A stretch of 64,000 bases of DNA from Phaeobacter sp. 22II1-1F12B (GTDB taxonomy: Bacteria; Pseudomonadota; Alphaproteobacteria; Rhodobacterales; Rhodobacteraceae): assembly GCF_002210165.1 (NCBI RefSeq), contig NZ_AQQP01000006.1, positions 186,001-250,000 on the forward strand, in the 5' to 3' direction. Under the pieces are notes generated by a model. That model was not told where the DNA came from, searched no databases, and saw only the letters and a list, made by a program, of their open reading frames with translations. This document shows positions 56,607-64,000 of this stretch, one piece after another (within the stretch, counting starts at the first letter, position 1; the number at the start of each line of letters is the position of its first letter). The translations under genes and the position numbers were made by a program.

Positions 56607-57223
56607 CCCGGCACCCGCGCCAGCCCGGTGCCGATCATGCTGTCTCGCGTGACCAATTTGGCGAGTTCCTCAACAGACATGCCCTCGGTCCCGGCCGGTC
56701 GCAGCGGAATGACGAGATATCGGATCTCGGCGGTCGAATCCCAGACCCGCACAGCGGTTTCCGGCGGCAGCGCCACACCGAACTCGGCCAGCACCTTGCG
56801 CGGCTCACGCACCGCACGGGACCGGTAGGCATCGGATTTGTACCAACCAGGCGGAATCCCAAGGAGCGACCACGGGTAACAGCTGCAAAGCGTACAGACG
56901 ACCATGTGATGTACGGATGGTGTACACTCTGTGCACACAATGTGCTCGCCCTGTCGGCCATAATAGCCAAGCTCGCGCATCACCTCGGTCGCATCCACCG
57001 CAAGCGCCGCGCGGAAGCCTTCATCGCTCCAGGCACGGGCGACGACATCGGCCCCGTTCTTGGGGCCGACCCGGTTCTCATAGGTGTCGATAATTTCGTC
57101 TAGCGCGGCCGGATCGACCAGCCCCTTGCGGGTCAGAATCGTCTCGAGCGCCTTAACCCTCAGCGCCGGGTCCGAGGGCAGCAGGGCGTGGGCATGTTCG
57201 TGGTCGGAATGATCATGTGGCAT
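56603..57223 (-). CDS. nthA: nitrile hydratase alpha subunit (cobalt type)
   Basis: The 206-residue subunit carries the metal site V-C-T-L-C-S-C: Cys110, Thr111, Leu112, Cys113, Ser114, Cys115. Thr in the third place is the pattern of cobalt enzymes; iron enzymes have Ser. Cys113 and Cys115 would be oxidised to sulphinic and sulphenic forms. The His/Asp-rich N-terminus (HDHSDHEHAHALL) could bind metal. ATG 57223 starts at this stretch. Confidence 0.95.
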   Translation of the reverse strand: MPHDHSDHEHAHALLPSDPALRVKALETILTRKGLVDPAALDEIIDTYENRVGPKNGADVVARAWSDEGFRAALAVDATEVMRELGYYGRQGEHIVCTECTPSVHHMVVCTLCSCYPWSLLGIPPGWYKSDAYRSRAVREPRKVLAEFGVALPPETAVRVWDSTAEIRYLVIPLRPAGTEGMSVEELAKLVTRDSMIGTGLARVPG

Positions 57224-57338
57224 GTGTCGATCTTGCCGGGGAGCCATTGCTTTTGTCCAGCCGCAAACTCATCCCTTGCCCCGGCGCGCGATCTTGCATA
57301 GATACCCCCCGTCAAAGGCCGGAGACCAAACAGCCCTT

Positions 57339-57704
57339 ATGGAAAACGTCGTTCTCATCATCCACCTGATCCTCGCCTTCGGGCTGATCGGTATCGTCCT
57401 GCTGCAACGTTCCGAAGGCGGTGGCCTCGGCATGGGTGGCGGCGGTGGTGGCGCGATGAGCGGCCGGGCTGCAGCAACCGCCCTTGGCAAGCTTACATGG
57501 CTTTTGGCAGCGGCATTTATCTGCACCTCGCTGACGCTGACGATCCTTGCCGCTGAAAAGGCATCGGGCGTTTCGGTTCTCGACCGTCTCGGCACCGAAG
57601 CTCCGGCAGAGGGTGAAAGCGCACCGGTGCAAATACCTAATGCAGAAGATCTTTTGCCGCCCGCCGAAGGGGATGACGCACCGCTTGTGCCGCGTGCGGA
57701 CTGA
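57339..57704 (+). CDS. secG: preprotein translocase subunit SecG
   Basis: The 121-residue protein has two membrane helices (VVLIIHLILAFGLIGIVLL and LTWLLAAAFICTSLTLTIL) joined by the SEGGGLGMGGGGGGAMSGR loop, then an acidic Pro/Glu-rich tail. SecG aids SecYE in protein export. ATG 57339 is used. The tail is longer than in enteric SecG, as is usual in alphaproteobacteria. Confidence 0.95.
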   Translation: MENVVLIIHLILAFGLIGIVLLQRSEGGGLGMGGGGGGAMSGRAAATALGKLTWLLAAAFICTSLTLTILAAEKASGVSVLDRLGTEAPAEGESAPVQIPNAEDLLPPAEGDDAPLVPRAD

Positions 57705-57875
57705 TCTGGCATAACTGCCACAATACCTTGGCTGACGTTTAACTAACGCAACATCATATTGCGGTTCTATTGCCCTTGTCGCGCGAATCCTCTATAGGTG
57801 GACTCCCGTGATGACGTGGTTTTTGCGAACCGCATACACTCGAAAATTCGGTACTCACGGGGGCCTGCGAAACCT

Positions 57876-59519
57876 ATGGCGCGATTCATTTTTATAACTG
57901 GCGGCGTGGTCTCTTCCCTTGGCAAAGGGCTTGCATCGGCGGCATTGGGCGCGCTCTTGCAGGCACGCGGTTTCTCGGTCCGGCTGCGCAAACTCGATCC
58001 CTACCTGAACGTCGATCCCGGCACGATGAGCCCGTTTGAACATGGCGAGGTCTTCGTCACCGATGACGGCGCCGAAACCGATCTCGACCTTGGCCATTAT
58101 GAACGCTTTACCGGTGTCGCGGCGCGCTCTACCGACTCGGTCAGTTCCGGCCGCATCTATTCCACCGTGCTCGAAAAGGAACGGCGCGGCGATTACCTCG
58201 GCAAGACGATCCAGGTGATTCCCCACGTTACCAATGAAATTAAGGACTTCATCTCGATCGGAGAGGATGAGGTCGATTTCATGCTCTGCGAAATCGGCGG
58301 CACGGTCGGCGATATCGAAGGCCTGCCATTCTTCGAAGCGATCCGTCAGTTCGCACAGGACAAACCGCGCGGGCAGTGCATTTTCATGCACCTGACCCTG
58401 CTGCCCTATATCAAGGCCAGCGGCGAGCTGAAAACCAAACCAACCCAGCACTCGGTCAAGGAGTTGCGCTCCATCGGTCTCGCGCCCGACATCCTCGTCT
58501 GCCGCTCGGAGGGTCCGATCCCCGTCAAGGAACGTGAAAAACTGGCTCTGTTCTGCAACGTGCGTCCCGATTCGGTGATCGCCGCGCAGGATCTGAAATC
58601 GATCTACGAAGCGCCGCTCGCCTATCACAAGGAAGGTCTGGATCAGGCGGTACTGGATGCGTTCCAGATCACCCCGGCGCCCAAGCCGAACCTCGACACG
58701 TGGGAAGACGTGGCAGACCGGATCTACAACCCCGAAGGCGAGGTAAAGGTCGCGATCGTCGGCAAGTACATCCAATTGGAAGATGCCTATAAGTCGATCG
58801 CCGAGGCGCTGACCCACGGCGGCATGTCGAACCGGGTCAAGGTCAAGGTCGAATGGGTTGATTCCGAAATCTTCGATACCGAGGACCCGGCACCGCATCT
58901 CGAAGGATTCCACGCCATCCTCGTTCCCGGCGGGTTCGGTGAACGCGGCACCGAGGGTAAGATCAAAGCGGCCGAATTCGCACGGACGCACAAGGTGCCC
59001 TATCTTGGCATCTGTCTGGGCATGCAGATGGCAGTGATCGAAGCGGCGCGCAACGTGGCGGGCCTCAAGACCGCCGGCAGCGAGGAATTCGACCACGAAG
59101 CCGGCAAGAAACGCTTCGAACCAGTGGTTTACCACCTGAAAGAATGGATTCAGGGCAATCACACCGTCGCCCGCAAGGTCGATGACGACAAGGGCGGCAC
59201 CATGCGCCTTGGATCCTATGACGCGACGCTGGCCGAAGGCTCGAAAGTCGCGCAGGTCTACGGCACCTGCCATATCGAAGAACGCCACCGTCACCGGTAC
59301 GAAGTGGATATGAAGTACCGCGAACAGCTTGAAGAAGTCGGTCTCAAGTTCTCGGGCATGTCCCCCGACGGTCGCCTGCCCGAGATCGTGGAATGGACCG
59401 ACCACCCGTGGTTCATCGGCGTCCAGTTCCACCCAGAACTCAAATCGAAACCCTTTGCGCCCCATCCGCTTTTCGACGATTTCATAAGGGCCGCCAAGGA
59501 AACATCGCGTCTGGTCTGA
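57876..59519 (+). CDS. pyrG: CTP synthase
   Basis: The 547-residue enzyme aminates UTP to CTP. The synthetase domain opens [18 protein letters not shown] and the glutaminase domain has its nucleophile Cys380 in [14 protein letters not shown], with the His-Glu pair in [13 protein letters not shown] 57876 is the conserved start. The 171-base gap from secG suggests a separate promoter. Confidence 0.98.
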   Translation: MARFIFITGGVVSSLGKGLASAALGALLQARGFSVRLRKLDPYLNVDPGTMSPFEHGEVFVTDDGAETDLDLGHYERFTGVAARSTDSVSSGRIYSTVLEKERRGDYLGKTIQVIPHVTNEIKDFISIGEDEVDFMLCEIGGTVGDIEGLPFFEAIRQFAQDKPRGQCIFMHLTLLPYIKASGELKTKPTQHSVKELRSIGLAPDILVCRSEGPIPVKEREKLALFCNVRPDSVIAAQDLKSIYEAPLAYHKEGLDQAVLDAFQITPAPKPNLDTWEDVADRIYNPEGEVKVAIVGKYIQLEDAYKSIAEALTHGGMSNRVKVKVEWVDSEIFDTEDPAPHLEGFHAILVPGGFGERGTEGKIKAAEFARTHKVPYLGICLGMQMAVIEAARNVAGLKTAGSEEFDHEAGKKRFEPVVYHLKEWIQGNHTVARKVDDDKGGTMRLGSYDATLAEGSKVAQVYGTCHIEERHRHRYEVDMKYREQLEEVGLKFSGMSPDGRLPEIVEWTDHPWFIGVQFHPELKSKPFAPHPLFDDFIRAAKETSRLV

Positions 59520-59723
59520 GCGGAAGGATTTTTCGTCCCGCCGAGACAAAAGACGTAAGTCGTTTATCGACGGGACACGCCTTCGCTCCCCCCTAAATGG
59601 GGTGGACCGGCAAACCGACACAAGCGAATCCCCAAGGCGCCTCCCCGGCTGACAGGCTGCAAATTGCCGATCGAGCCTCGCTGGGCGATTGCCTGACGCG
59701 CCGGTATATCCTAGCAAACAAAC

Positions 59724-60374
59724 ATGTTTCGCTCCCTGCTTGCTCTTTTCCTGACGGTCCCTGCGCATCTTGCCGCGCATCCGCATATTTTCGTGGATAC
59801 CGGCTTCGAGGTGATCCTCGATGAAACCGGCAGGCTGACCCATATCCGGACCACTTGGGCCTATGACGATTACTATTCGCTGCTGATCACTTCGGACATG
59901 GGGCTGGATCAGGACTACGACGGCGTTCTCACCGACGAGGAACTGGAGCAACTGACCGGCTTTGACATGAACTGGATCGAAGGGTTCAACGGCGATCTCG
60001 TCGCCGCCTTGAACGGCGAGACGCTCGCTCTTTCCGGCCCGAGCGAGGCCACGGCCGAGTTCAAGGCGGGGCGGATCATCACGACTCACCTGCGCGAAGT
60101 CGAAGGACATCCGCAGGCCGTCGGCGGCAAGCTATCGCTGAAGCCTTATGACGCGACCTATTACACCGCCTACGATGTCAAGCTTCCGGTGACCGTGACC
60201 GGTTGGAATGCCTGCATGATTGAAAATATCATGCCGCAGATTGGCGACGATCTGGCCGATCTCCAGCAACAGCTTTCCACGCTCGATCCAAACGCAAACC
60301 CGGAGGATGTCGGGCTATCTGATCCCGGCGCGGCCTTTGCAACCGACGTGCAGGTGCAATGTCCAAGCTCCTGA
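59724..60374 (+). CDS. DUF1007 periplasmic protein
   Basis: The 216-residue protein has a signal peptide (MFRSLLALFLTVPAHLAA) followed by HPHIFVDTGFEV, the DUF1007 opening, and DYYSLLITSDMGLDQDYDG. Members are often encoded beside nickel/cobalt exporters and may bind metal in the periplasm through the HPH stretch. Its end overlaps the next gene by 16 bases, which supports a joint function. Confidence 0.88.
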   Translation: MFRSLLALFLTVPAHLAAHPHIFVDTGFEVILDETGRLTHIRTTWAYDDYYSLLITSDMGLDQDYDGVLTDEELEQLTGFDMNWIEGFNGDLVAALNGETLALSGPSEATAEFKAGRIITTHLREVEGHPQAVGGKLSLKPYDATYYTAYDVKLPVTVTGWNACMIENIMPQIGDDLADLQQQLSTLDPNANPEDVGLSDPGAAFATDVQVQCPSS

Positions 60375-61261
60375 TCCTTCCGGTTCTGATCGTCGCCGCC
60401 CTCGCATGGTTCTGGCTGAGCGGCGGGTTTGCCGATCTGGCCACTTGGGCCGCCACAGAGCAGCGCCATTTCCAGAACGGCATCGCCCAGTCGCTGCGCA
60501 GCCTTCGCGCCCGCGAAGTTGGCGCGCTGTCCGCATTGCTGGCGCTCTGCTTTGCCTACGGGTTCGTCCATGCGGTCGGGCCGGGCCATGGCAAGGTGCT
60601 GATCGGCGGCTATGGGCTGGGGCGAAAGGTGCCGATGTTCCGGCTCGTCGCGATCAGCCTTGTCGCGAGCCTTGGGCAATCGGCCACCGCAATCGCCATC
60701 GTCTATGCCGGTGTCTGGGCCTTTCATCTGACGCGAGAGCATCTTGTCGGCGTCGCGGAGGGTCTGATGGCACCCTTGAGCTACGGCGCCATCGCGCTGG
60801 TCGGCACCTGGCTCGTCATACGCGGTTGCCGCCGGATCATGCCGCCCCGGGTAACGCATGACCATGCGCATCACCACCATCATCACGAGCACGACGAAAG
60901 CTGCGCGCATCGGCACGGGCCGACGCTTGAAGAAATCGAAAACACCGGGTCGCTACGGGAAACCTTTGCCCTGATCGCCAGCATTGCCATTCGCCCCTGT
61001 TCGGGCGCGATCTTTGTGCTGCTGATCACTTGGCAGATGGGCATTGCACTTGCGGGCATTGCCGCGACACTTGCGATGGGGCTGGGAACAGCCAGTGTAA
61101 CCATCGCCGTCGCCTGCGCCGCCACCGGGCTGCGCGGCAGCTTTGTCTCGGCGCTTTCAGGCTCACCCCTTATGACAAGGGTCGTTCCGGTTCTGGAAAT
61201 CGCGGCGGGCCTGACGATTACGGTGCTGGCGGGCGGGCTGTTGCTGACCGCGCTGGCCTAA
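60359..61261 (+). CDS. NicO-family nickel/cobalt transporter
   Basis: The 300-residue membrane protein has six or seven helices. The family motif HAVGPGHGKVLIGGYGLG is in the first half, and a His-rich cytoplasmic loop (HDHAHHHHHHEHDE) lies between helices near residues 165-180. Such RcnA-like carriers export nickel or cobalt. It shares an operon with the DUF1007 gene. A functional tie to the cobalt nitrile hydratase 3 kb upstream is only inferred. Confidence 0.9.
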   Translation: MSKLLILPVLIVAALAWFWLSGGFADLATWAATEQRHFQNGIAQSLRSLRAREVGALSALLALCFAYGFVHAVGPGHGKVLIGGYGLGRKVPMFRLVAISLVASLGQSATAIAIVYAGVWAFHLTREHLVGVAEGLMAPLSYGAIALVGTWLVIRGCRRIMPPRVTHDHAHHHHHHEHDESCAHRHGPTLEEIENTGSLRETFALIASIAIRPCSGAIFVLLITWQMGIALAGIAATLAMGLGTASVTIAVACAATGLRGSFVSALSGSPLMTRVVPVLEIAAGLTITVLAGGLLLTALA

Positions 61262-62301
61262 CCCCACGTGTCGCGCAGCACCCGCATCCAGTTGCCCCAG
61301 CAGATTTTTTCGATCCGCTCCGGTGCATAGCCATGCTGCTCCATCGCCCGGACGAGATTCGGCAGCTTGTCTGCCCTGTTCAGCCATTGGGGCGGCTTGC
61401 AGCCATCGTAATCAGACCCAAGCGTGACCCCGTCCTCGCCCAGTTTGTCGAGCAGATAGTCGAGCTGCGCCATGGCATCCGCGCGGGGGGTATCCACGTT
61501 AGGCACGCCGTCAGGACGCATAAAGCTACATTCGAAATTCAGCCCGACCACGCCACCGCTATCCGCGATCAGTTGCAGTTGCGGGTCGGTCAGGTTGCGG
61601 GCATGGGGGCTGACCGCCCATGCGTTGGAATGGGTCGCGACCAGCGGCGCATCCGAAATTGCCGCAACATCGGCAATGCCCGCCGCGTTCAGATGGCTAA
61701 GGTCGATCAGGATTTTCAGCTCGTTGCAGCGCGCGACAAGCGCCTTGCCCGCCTCGGTCAGACCGACGCCGATATCCCCGTCCGAGGGGTAGCGGAACGG
61801 AACCCCATGACCGAAAATCGTCTCTCGCGACCAGACCGGACCCAGCGACCGCAAACCCATCTCATGTAGCCGGTCCAGTTCGACAAGCTCCGGCCCAATC
61901 GCTTCGGCCCCTTCGATATGCATGATCGCGGCGATCACGCCCTCGGCCCTTGCCGCTTCGATCTCGTCCACTGTGCGACAGATCCGAACCGCGCCTGCCC
62001 TGTCGAGCGCATGAAGAATATTCGCCGAACGTTCGACGATTTCCCACGCCTCGGCCTGTTCGACCATCTTTGGCAGCGGCACATCGTAGGGCGGGGTCAG
62101 ATCGTTGAGCGAGAAACCGCCCGGTCCGGGAGAGCGCACCCAGATGGCAAAGAACCCACCGGCGAACCCGCCCTCCTGCGCCTTGGGAACATCGATATGT
62201 CCTTGCGTTCCCTTGACGAATTGCCCCACCGGATCGGACACTTTCAGCCCGGCCAGCAATGTCAGCGTATCGTTGTGGCCGTCAAAAATATGTGTTGTCA
62301 T
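61258..62301 (-). CDS. membrane-dipeptidase family M19 peptidase
   Basis: The 347-residue protein opens FDGHNDTLTLLAGL, with the zinc-binding His-x-Asp, and has MHIEGAEAIGP, DLSHLNAAG and VATHSNAWAVSPHARN, all M19 features. It is related to renal dipeptidase and hydrolyses dipeptides, possibly including D-residues. ATG 62301 is chosen; the longer open frame upstream has no similarity. It overlaps the NicO gene end by four bases. Confidence 0.94.
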   Translation of the reverse strand: MTTHIFDGHNDTLTLLAGLKVSDPVGQFVKGTQGHIDVPKAQEGGFAGGFFAIWVRSPGPGGFSLNDLTPPYDVPLPKMVEQAEAWEIVERSANILHALDRAGAVRICRTVDEIEAARAEGVIAAIMHIEGAEAIGPELVELDRLHEMGLRSLGPVWSRETIFGHGVPFRYPSDGDIGVGLTEAGKALVARCNELKILIDLSHLNAAGIADVAAISDAPLVATHSNAWAVSPHARNLTDPQLQLIADSGGVVGLNFECSFMRPDGVPNVDTPRADAMAQLDYLLDKLGEDGVTLGSDYDGCKPPQWLNRADKLPNLVRAMEQHGYAPERIEKICWGNWMRVLRDTWG

Positions 62302-62397
62302 AGCGGGACGTTGCACAGATTTTTCAGCAGCCGCAATGGCAACCGTTGAGTTTTGCGAGGCGCTTTGCGACCCTGCCTCAAAATCAGGAGAATGCAC

Positions 62398-62691
62398 ATG
62401 CCCAAGGGGTACTGGATCGCCCATGTCGATGTCGATGACATGGAAACCTACAAGAAATACATCGAAGCGAATGCGGCCCCCTTTGCCGAATACGGTGCAC
62501 GCTTCCTGGTACGGGGCGGCGAAGGCGAACAGCCCGAGGGCAAATCTCGCGCACGGACCGTGGTCATCGAATTTGACAGCTACGAAACGGCGCTGGCCTG
62601 CTATAACAGCCCCGGCTATCAGGCGGCCAAGGCCCTGCGAGATCCGGTTTCCACCGGCGATCTCAGCATTTTGCCCGGTTATGACGGATAG
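62398..62691 (+). CDS. DUF1330 family protein
   Basis: The 97-residue protein is a small ferredoxin-like alpha-beta domain of the DUF1330 family (GYWIAHVDVDDMETYKKYIE, then FLVRGGEGEQPEGKSRARTV). No catalytic residue is obvious. ATG 62398 follows AGGAGAA closely. The role is unknown. Confidence 0.88.
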   Translation: MPKGYWIAHVDVDDMETYKKYIEANAAPFAEYGARFLVRGGEGEQPEGKSRARTVVIEFDSYETALACYNSPGYQAAKALRDPVSTGDLSILPGYDG

Positions 62692-62731
62692 GACCCGACG
62701 TTGAACCATCTTTGCGGAGCTCGGATGTAAC

Positions 62732-63190
62732 ATGCTTAGCAACCTGTTTCAGGCCTTTCGCCCCAAATCGCCACCGAAACTGCCCGACCCCGATGCCGAG
62801 CTTGCCCTTGGGGCGCTGCTGGTCCGGGTCGCGCAATCGGATCGCGACTACAAGATGGAAGAAATCCAGCTAATCGACCGTATTCTTCAACGGCTTTACA
62901 AGCACGACGCGATCGAGGCCGCCAAGGTCAGGGCAACCTGCGAAAAGCTGCACGCAGCCGCGCCTGAGACTGATACCTTTGGAAAGTTAATTCGCGAGAC
63001 GACGGAACTTTCCGAACGGCTCGCCGCGCTGGACGCGCTCTGGGAGGTTGTGATGGCCGATGGCGCGCAGAACCCGGGCGAGCTGAAAATCGTCGAAGAT
63101 GCGCGCAAGGCCATGGGATTGTCCCGCGCCGACAGCGACACCGCGCGCGACAAGGTGGTCGCCAAGGCAGCAGATTCAGAAGAGGACTAA
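62732..63190 (+). CDS. TerB-like tellurite resistance domain protein, copy 1
   Basis: The 152-residue protein has the TerB helical domain, with LGALLVRVAQSDRDYKMEEI and the second EAMW/WEVVMADG-type helix (ALWEVVMADGAQNPGELKI). The acidic positions in these helices match the divalent-metal site of TerB. It is followed 56 bases later by a paralogue. Confidence 0.88.
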   Translation: MLSNLFQAFRPKSPPKLPDPDAELALGALLVRVAQSDRDYKMEEIQLIDRILQRLYKHDAIEAAKVRATCEKLHAAAPETDTFGKLIRETTELSERLAALDALWEVVMADGAQNPGELKIVEDARKAMGLSRADSDTARDKVVAKAADSEED

Positions 63191-63246
63191 GCCCCCTCGA
63201 TCACGGGCTCGCAATTGGCCTTGGCCAGCCCCGGTTCGCGGCCTAT

Positions 63247-63693
63247 ATGCTGGATATGTTTGCAGATTTGATAAATCGCCTTACGGCGAATGACCCCGAA
63301 CCGATGAACGATGGCGATGCCCGGCTGGCATTGACCGCGCTTCTGGTTCGTATCGCCCGGTCGGACAATGAATACGCCCCGGCGGAAATCGCCCAGATCG
63401 ACCGCATCACCGAGGCCCGTTATGGGCTGAGCACCACCGAAGCGGAAAGTCTCCGCAAGGAAGCGGAAGAACTGGAAGCAGGCGCACCGGACACGGTGCG
63501 TTTCACCCGCGCCATCAAGGATGCGGTGCCCTATGACAGTCGGCGTGGCGTGGTCGAGGCCATGTGGCAGGTGGTTCTCGCCGATGGCGACAGGGCTGAT
63601 GCGGAAAACGCGCTGATGCGGCTGACGGCTAACCTGCTGGGTGTCACCGACCGCGACAGCGCGCTTGCCCGCCAAAAGGCCGAAACCAGATGA
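63247..63693 (+). CDS. TerB-like tellurite resistance domain protein, copy 2
   Basis: The 148-residue paralogue of the upstream gene keeps the TerB helices (LTALLVRIARSDNEYAPAEI, VVEAMWQVVLADGDR). The copies are clearly diverged, so the duplication is old. Its stop overlaps the next start (ATGA), which ties it to the periplasmic binding protein gene. Confidence 0.88.
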   Translation: MLDMFADLINRLTANDPEPMNDGDARLALTALLVRIARSDNEYAPAEIAQIDRITEARYGLSTTEAESLRKEAEELEAGAPDTVRFTRAIKDAVPYDSRRGVVEAMWQVVLADGDRADAENALMRLTANLLGVTDRDSALARQKAETR

Positions 63694-64000
63694 TAGCGAT
63701 GCTCGGCATGTATGACATGCCGGAGATCCAGCCCGCCAATGACCGCTATTGGCAGGCCATCCGCGACAGGCTTGGCTATGGTCCGGCGAGCCTGTCCCGT
63801 GATTTGGACTATTGGAAGACGTGGCAATCGCCCGACCTGTTGCTGGGGCAGACCTGCGGGATGCCTTACCGCACACGACTATACGACAAGGTAACACTGA
63901 TTGGGACGCCTGACTTCGGATTGCCCGATTGTCCGCCGGGATATTATCAATCGGTTATCGTTGCGCGGTCGGAAGACACCCGTGACACGCCACAGGACTT
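63690..64000 (+). CDS. PhnD-like periplasmic substrate-binding protein (3' end outside window)
   Basis: The frame begins at ATG 63690, overlapping the TerB copy 2 stop, and stays open to the window edge (about 103 codons). It contains YDMPEIQPANDRYWQAIRD and LLLGQTCGMPYRTRLYDKV, the pattern of PhnD/phosphate-type ABC transporter binding proteins. No signal peptide is visible at this start, which is unusual for a transporter component; it may be a cytoplasmic relative. Confidence 0.7.
   Translation, partial: MIAMLGMYDMPEIQPANDRYWQAIRDRLGYGPASLSRDLDYWKTWQSPDLLLGQTCGMPYRTRLYDKVTLIGTPDFGLPDCPPGYYQSVIVARSEDTRDTPQD

Noticed and set aside
57855-60110. Open frame of about 751 codons opposite pyrG and beyond
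   Set aside because: It is a shadow of pyrG and of the DUF1007 gene; the translated sequence has no recognisable domain.

Overview
The window is GC-rich chromosomal DNA of an alphaproteobacterium, almost certainly of the Rhodobacterales (Roseobacter/Rhodobacteraceae group). The signs are a GcrA cell-cycle regulator, the ctaC-ctaB-ctaG-ctaE-surf1-thrC-M16 gene order, a Caulobacter-type cpa/tad pilus locus, short Flp-like pilins with the AVTVDWVVL signature, an alphaproteobacterial LexA box (GTTC-N7-GTTC), and frequent ATGA stop/start overlaps. I found no rRNA, tRNA, CRISPR array, insertion sequence or prophage. Most of the window is ordinary core chromosome; the accessory-looking parts are the pilus locus, the nitrile hydratase operon and the LexA-linked polymerase remnant.

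Layout. 1-9655 (minus strand): end of a GlcD-type FAD oxidase, a secreted MBL-fold protein, a GNAT acetyltransferase, an M16 protease, threonine synthase, and the aa3 cytochrome c oxidase subunit II/III and assembly genes, including a 53-codon membrane protein at 7588-7749. 9838-16870 (plus): tldD, dprA, topA and the two succinyl-CoA:3-ketoacid CoA-transferase subunits. 16998-17885 (minus): a lytic transglycosylase. 18198-30950 (plus): a Flp/Tad pilus locus with three small pilin-like genes, cpaB, cpaC, an OmpA-like lipoprotein, cpaE, cpaF, tadB, tadC, two TPR lipoproteins, a prepilin peptidase and a AAA-type ATPase.

30954-37803: gnd, a Nudix protein, a Pit phosphate transporter, a ketopantoate reductase-like gene, argF and argD. 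38151-41007: gcrA with a terminator-like hairpin in its leader, a 2Fe-2S ferredoxin, a LexA-box-controlled fragment related to the C-terminal OB domain of DnaE2, a peptidoglycan-binding lipoprotein and a Crp/Fnr regulator. 41468-47668 (minus): DegP-type protease, hflC, hflK, glutathione reductase and rpiA. 47915-53863: GST, serine dehydratase, an EamA permease, thiamine pyrophosphokinase (minus) and a 681-residue very acidic protein of unknown function. 53872-57223 (minus): DUF2842, purA and a cobalt-type nitrile hydratase operon. 57339-61261 (plus): secG, pyrG, a DUF1007 protein and a NicO nickel/cobalt transporter. 61258-64000: an M19 dipeptidase (minus), DUF1330, two TerB-like proteins and the start of a periplasmic binding protein.

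The main functional blocks are respiration (oxidase structural genes with heme and copper insertion factors), surface attachment (Tad pilus), arginine synthesis (argD-argF) and membrane quality control (hflK-hflC-degP). The most unusual items are the LexA-controlled DnaE2 fragment with an apparently leaderless start, the pilin family with Asp instead of Glu at position +5, the hairpin in the gcrA leader, a two-copy intergenic repeat, and the large acidic protein.
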